Shown here: piece after piece, positions 5,760 to 7,088 of the stretch
How the letters are laid out: every line of letters starts with the position of its first letter
Numbering within the stretch: the first letter of the stretch is position 1
Origin: Cyclobacteriaceae bacterium
GTDB lineage: Bacteria; Bacteroidota; Bacteroidia; Cytophagales; Cyclobacteriaceae
Direction of reading: 5' to 3'
NCBI GenBank assembly: GCA_025358195.1
Contig: JANYKP010000560.1
Location: 1-7,088 of the forward strand
Length of the DNA: 7,088 bases
Translations under genes and position numbers: made by a program
Notes under the pieces: model-generated
What the model saw: only the letters and a program-made list of their open reading frames with translations
Told to the model about the DNA's origin: nothing
Databases searched by the model: none

Positions 5760-6752
5760 ATGAAGTATGACGTTTACGGCATCGGCAATGCCATTGTGGA
5801 TATTGTGACGGAAGTAGAGCCTGACTTTTTTGAAAAAAACGCAGTTGAAAAAGGCGTCATGACCCTGGTAGATGAGAAACGCCAGCAGGAATTGATGCAG
5901 GCGATCGACATGAAGCGAAGTAAGTTGTCGGGTGGCGGCTCTGCCGGCAACACGGTGGTCGCGGTCAACCAGTTCGGGGGTAAAAGTTTTTATTCCTGCC
6001 TTGTCGCACGTGATGATTTGGGGAAATATTTTCTGGAAGATCTTAAACGAAATGGTGTCGATACTAATTTGAAGTATGAAAATTGTCCACAAGGCCATTC
6101 GGGCCGTTGTCTGGTGATGACTTCCCCGGATGCACAACGAACCATGAATACGTTTTTGGGGGTTAGTTCCCTGCTTTCACCAGAACACCTCGATGAAGCG
6201 GCGATCAAACAATCATCCTATGTCTACCTGGAAGGATATCTGGTAGCGAGCCCGAAAGGCCTGGAAGCGATGAAAGCAACAAAAAAGATCGCGGAGAAAA
6301 ATAAGGTGCAGGTGGCGCTCACGTTTTCGGATGCCAGCATGGTAAAATATTTCGCGACTCAAATGAAGGAAATTGTGGGGGCCAGTGTTGATCTTTTGTT
6401 TTGCAACGAGGAAGAAGCTATGATATTCACGGGAACAGATACCGTACTTGAAGCGCGGGAAAAACTGAAGGAGCTGGCGAAACGTTTCGCTATTACATTA
6501 GGTGCAAACGGCGCCTTGATTTATGATGGTGATACGTTCGTTCAGATAGAACCTTATAAAGTACGGGCGGTGGACACCAATGGAGCGGGAGATATGTTCG
6601 CAGGAGCCTTTATGTATGGGATTACCCATCACCACAGTTATGCCGAGGCGGGCAAGCTTGCTTCCCTGGCGTCATCACACGTGGTAAGTCAGTGGGGCCC
6701 ACGGCTGGATCCGCAACAGGCAAAAAATGTGTTGACAGACTTATTGGCGTAA
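5760..6752 (+). CDS. PfkB-family carbohydrate kinase, adenosine kinase type
   Basis: A full-length 330-residue ribokinase/PfkB-fold kinase. Near the start, GIGNAIVDI (7-15) is the nucleoside/sugar-binding strand. GGGSAGNT (58-65) is the PfkB signature 1 region with the di-glycine switch, NEEEA (216-220) is the NxxE metal/phosphate motif, and DTNGAGDMFAGAF (272-284) is signature 2 with the GAGD anion hole and catalytic base D278. The overall arrangement matches the adenosine-kinase-like proteins common in Bacteroidota, which would phosphorylate adenosine to AMP in the cytoplasm as purine salvage. Exact substrate (adenosine versus another nucleoside or sugar) is inferred. A promoter-like TACTTTTG lies just upstream, and the M16 peptidase gene starts 13 bases after its stop, so the two are probably co-transcribed. 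Confidence 0.9.
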   Translation: MKYDVYGIGNAIVDIVTEVEPDFFEKNAVEKGVMTLVDEKRQQELMQAIDMKRSKLSGGGSAGNTVVAVNQFGGKSFYSCLVARDDLGKYFLEDLKRNGVDTNLKYENCPQGHSGRCLVMTSPDAQRTMNTFLGVSSLLSPEHLDEAAIKQSSYVYLEGYLVASPKGLEAMKATKKIAEKNKVQVALTFSDASMVKYFATQMKEIVGASVDLLFCNEEEAMIFTGTDTVLEAREKLKELAKRFAITLGANGALIYDGDTFVQIEPYKVRAVDTNGAGDMFAGAFMYGITHHHSYAEAGKLASLASSHVVSQWGPRLDPQQAKNVLTDLLA

Positions 6753-6765
6753 ATTTTTATTTCCT

Positions 6766-7088
6766 ATGATTCCATTTTCTTCATTCACACTCGATAACGG
6801 CCTCCGGGTGCTGGTGCATGAAGATCAACGTGTTGACATTGCTGTGATGAACATTTTGTACGATGTGGGTTCACGGGATGAGCGACCTGATAAAACGGGA
6901 TTTGCTCATTTATTTGAACACCTGATGTTCGGCGGTTCTAAAAATATCCCCAACTATGACGAGCCCCTGCAGCGGGTAGGCGGTGAAAACAATGCCTTCA
7001 CCAGTACCGACATTACCAATTACTACCTCACCGTCGCGGCCACAAATCTTGAGACCGGCTTCTGGCTGGAGAGCGATCGCATGCTGAG
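6766..7088 (+). CDS. M16 family zinc metallopeptidase, 3' partial
   Basis: The first 107 residues of an insulinase/pitrilysin-type peptidase are visible before the window ends. Family hallmarks are TLDNGLRVLVHED (8-20), YDVGSRDE (32-39), and the inverted zinc motif H48-L-F-E51-H52 (HxxEH), in which the two His bind zinc and Glu is catalytic. They are followed by MFGGS and GGENNAFTSTDITNYY, the usual strand after the active-site helix. The third zinc ligand, a Glu about 75 residues further on, lies outside the window. ATG 6766 directly precedes the first conserved strand, and no signal peptide is seen, unlike many exported Bacteroidota M16 proteins. Only 13 bases separate it from the kinase stop, which suggests one transcript. 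Whether one or two M16 domains follow cannot be seen. Confidence 0.92.
   Translation, partial: MIPFSSFTLDNGLRVLVHEDQRVDIAVMNILYDVGSRDERPDKTGFAHLFEHLMFGGSKNIPNYDEPLQRVGGENNAFTSTDITNYYLTVAATNLETGFWLESDRML

Noticed and set aside
5712..6137. Minus-strand 141-residue ORF overlapping the kinase 5' end
   Set aside because: Covers the conserved N-terminal part of the PfkB kinase and its promoter region; the translation has no domain-like pattern.

Overview
The window reads as chromosomal DNA of a Bacteroidota bacterium, most likely of the Cytophagales type. The grounds are an outer-membrane beta-barrel protein of the style common in that phylum, genes without Shine-Dalgarno sequences, matches to the Bacteroidota -7 promoter motif TAnnTTTG, and moderate GC (43-50% in sampled rows of the flanking genes). 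The genus cannot be fixed from the sequence alone.

Layout. Bases 1-2018 (+) hold the C-terminal part of a TonB-dependent-receptor-like beta-barrel protein whose 5' end lies outside the window. A heptamer-based inverted repeat (2019-2076) follows directly, then an exported glycerophosphodiester phosphodiesterase (2092-3003, +). Next, on the minus strand, is an AT-rich two-gene cassette (about 3004-4301): a 313-residue protein with a possible HicB-like C-terminus (3285-4226) and a 92-residue HicA-like protein (3007-3285), joined by a one-base TAATG overlap. A secreted imidazolonepropionase-like amidohydrolase (4302-5576, -) comes next. A 183-bp divergent intergenic region follows, with a second, degenerate copy of the heptamer repeat and a TAnnTTTG box. 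The window ends with an adenosine-kinase-type PfkB sugar kinase (5760-6752, +) and, 13 bp later, the start of an M16 zinc peptidase (6766 to the edge, +).

How it fits together. The barrel protein, phosphodiesterase, amidohydrolase, kinase and peptidase look like ordinary housekeeping or envelope genes. No shared pathway is evident beyond the likely kinase-peptidase operon. The cassette stands out: about 32% GC in two sampled rows, lodged exactly between two genes that would otherwise be convergent, and organised like a toxin-antitoxin pair with the large partner translated first. It is the best candidate here for an undescribed system: a HicBA-like module with an enlarged toxin-like protein and a partner about twice the normal antitoxin size or more. 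Its function is inferred from weak sequence resemblance read by eye and is not established.

The second point of interest is the intergenic repeat family with heptamer consensus TNCTGGN, present in two of the intergenic gaps and apparently able to form stem-loops.
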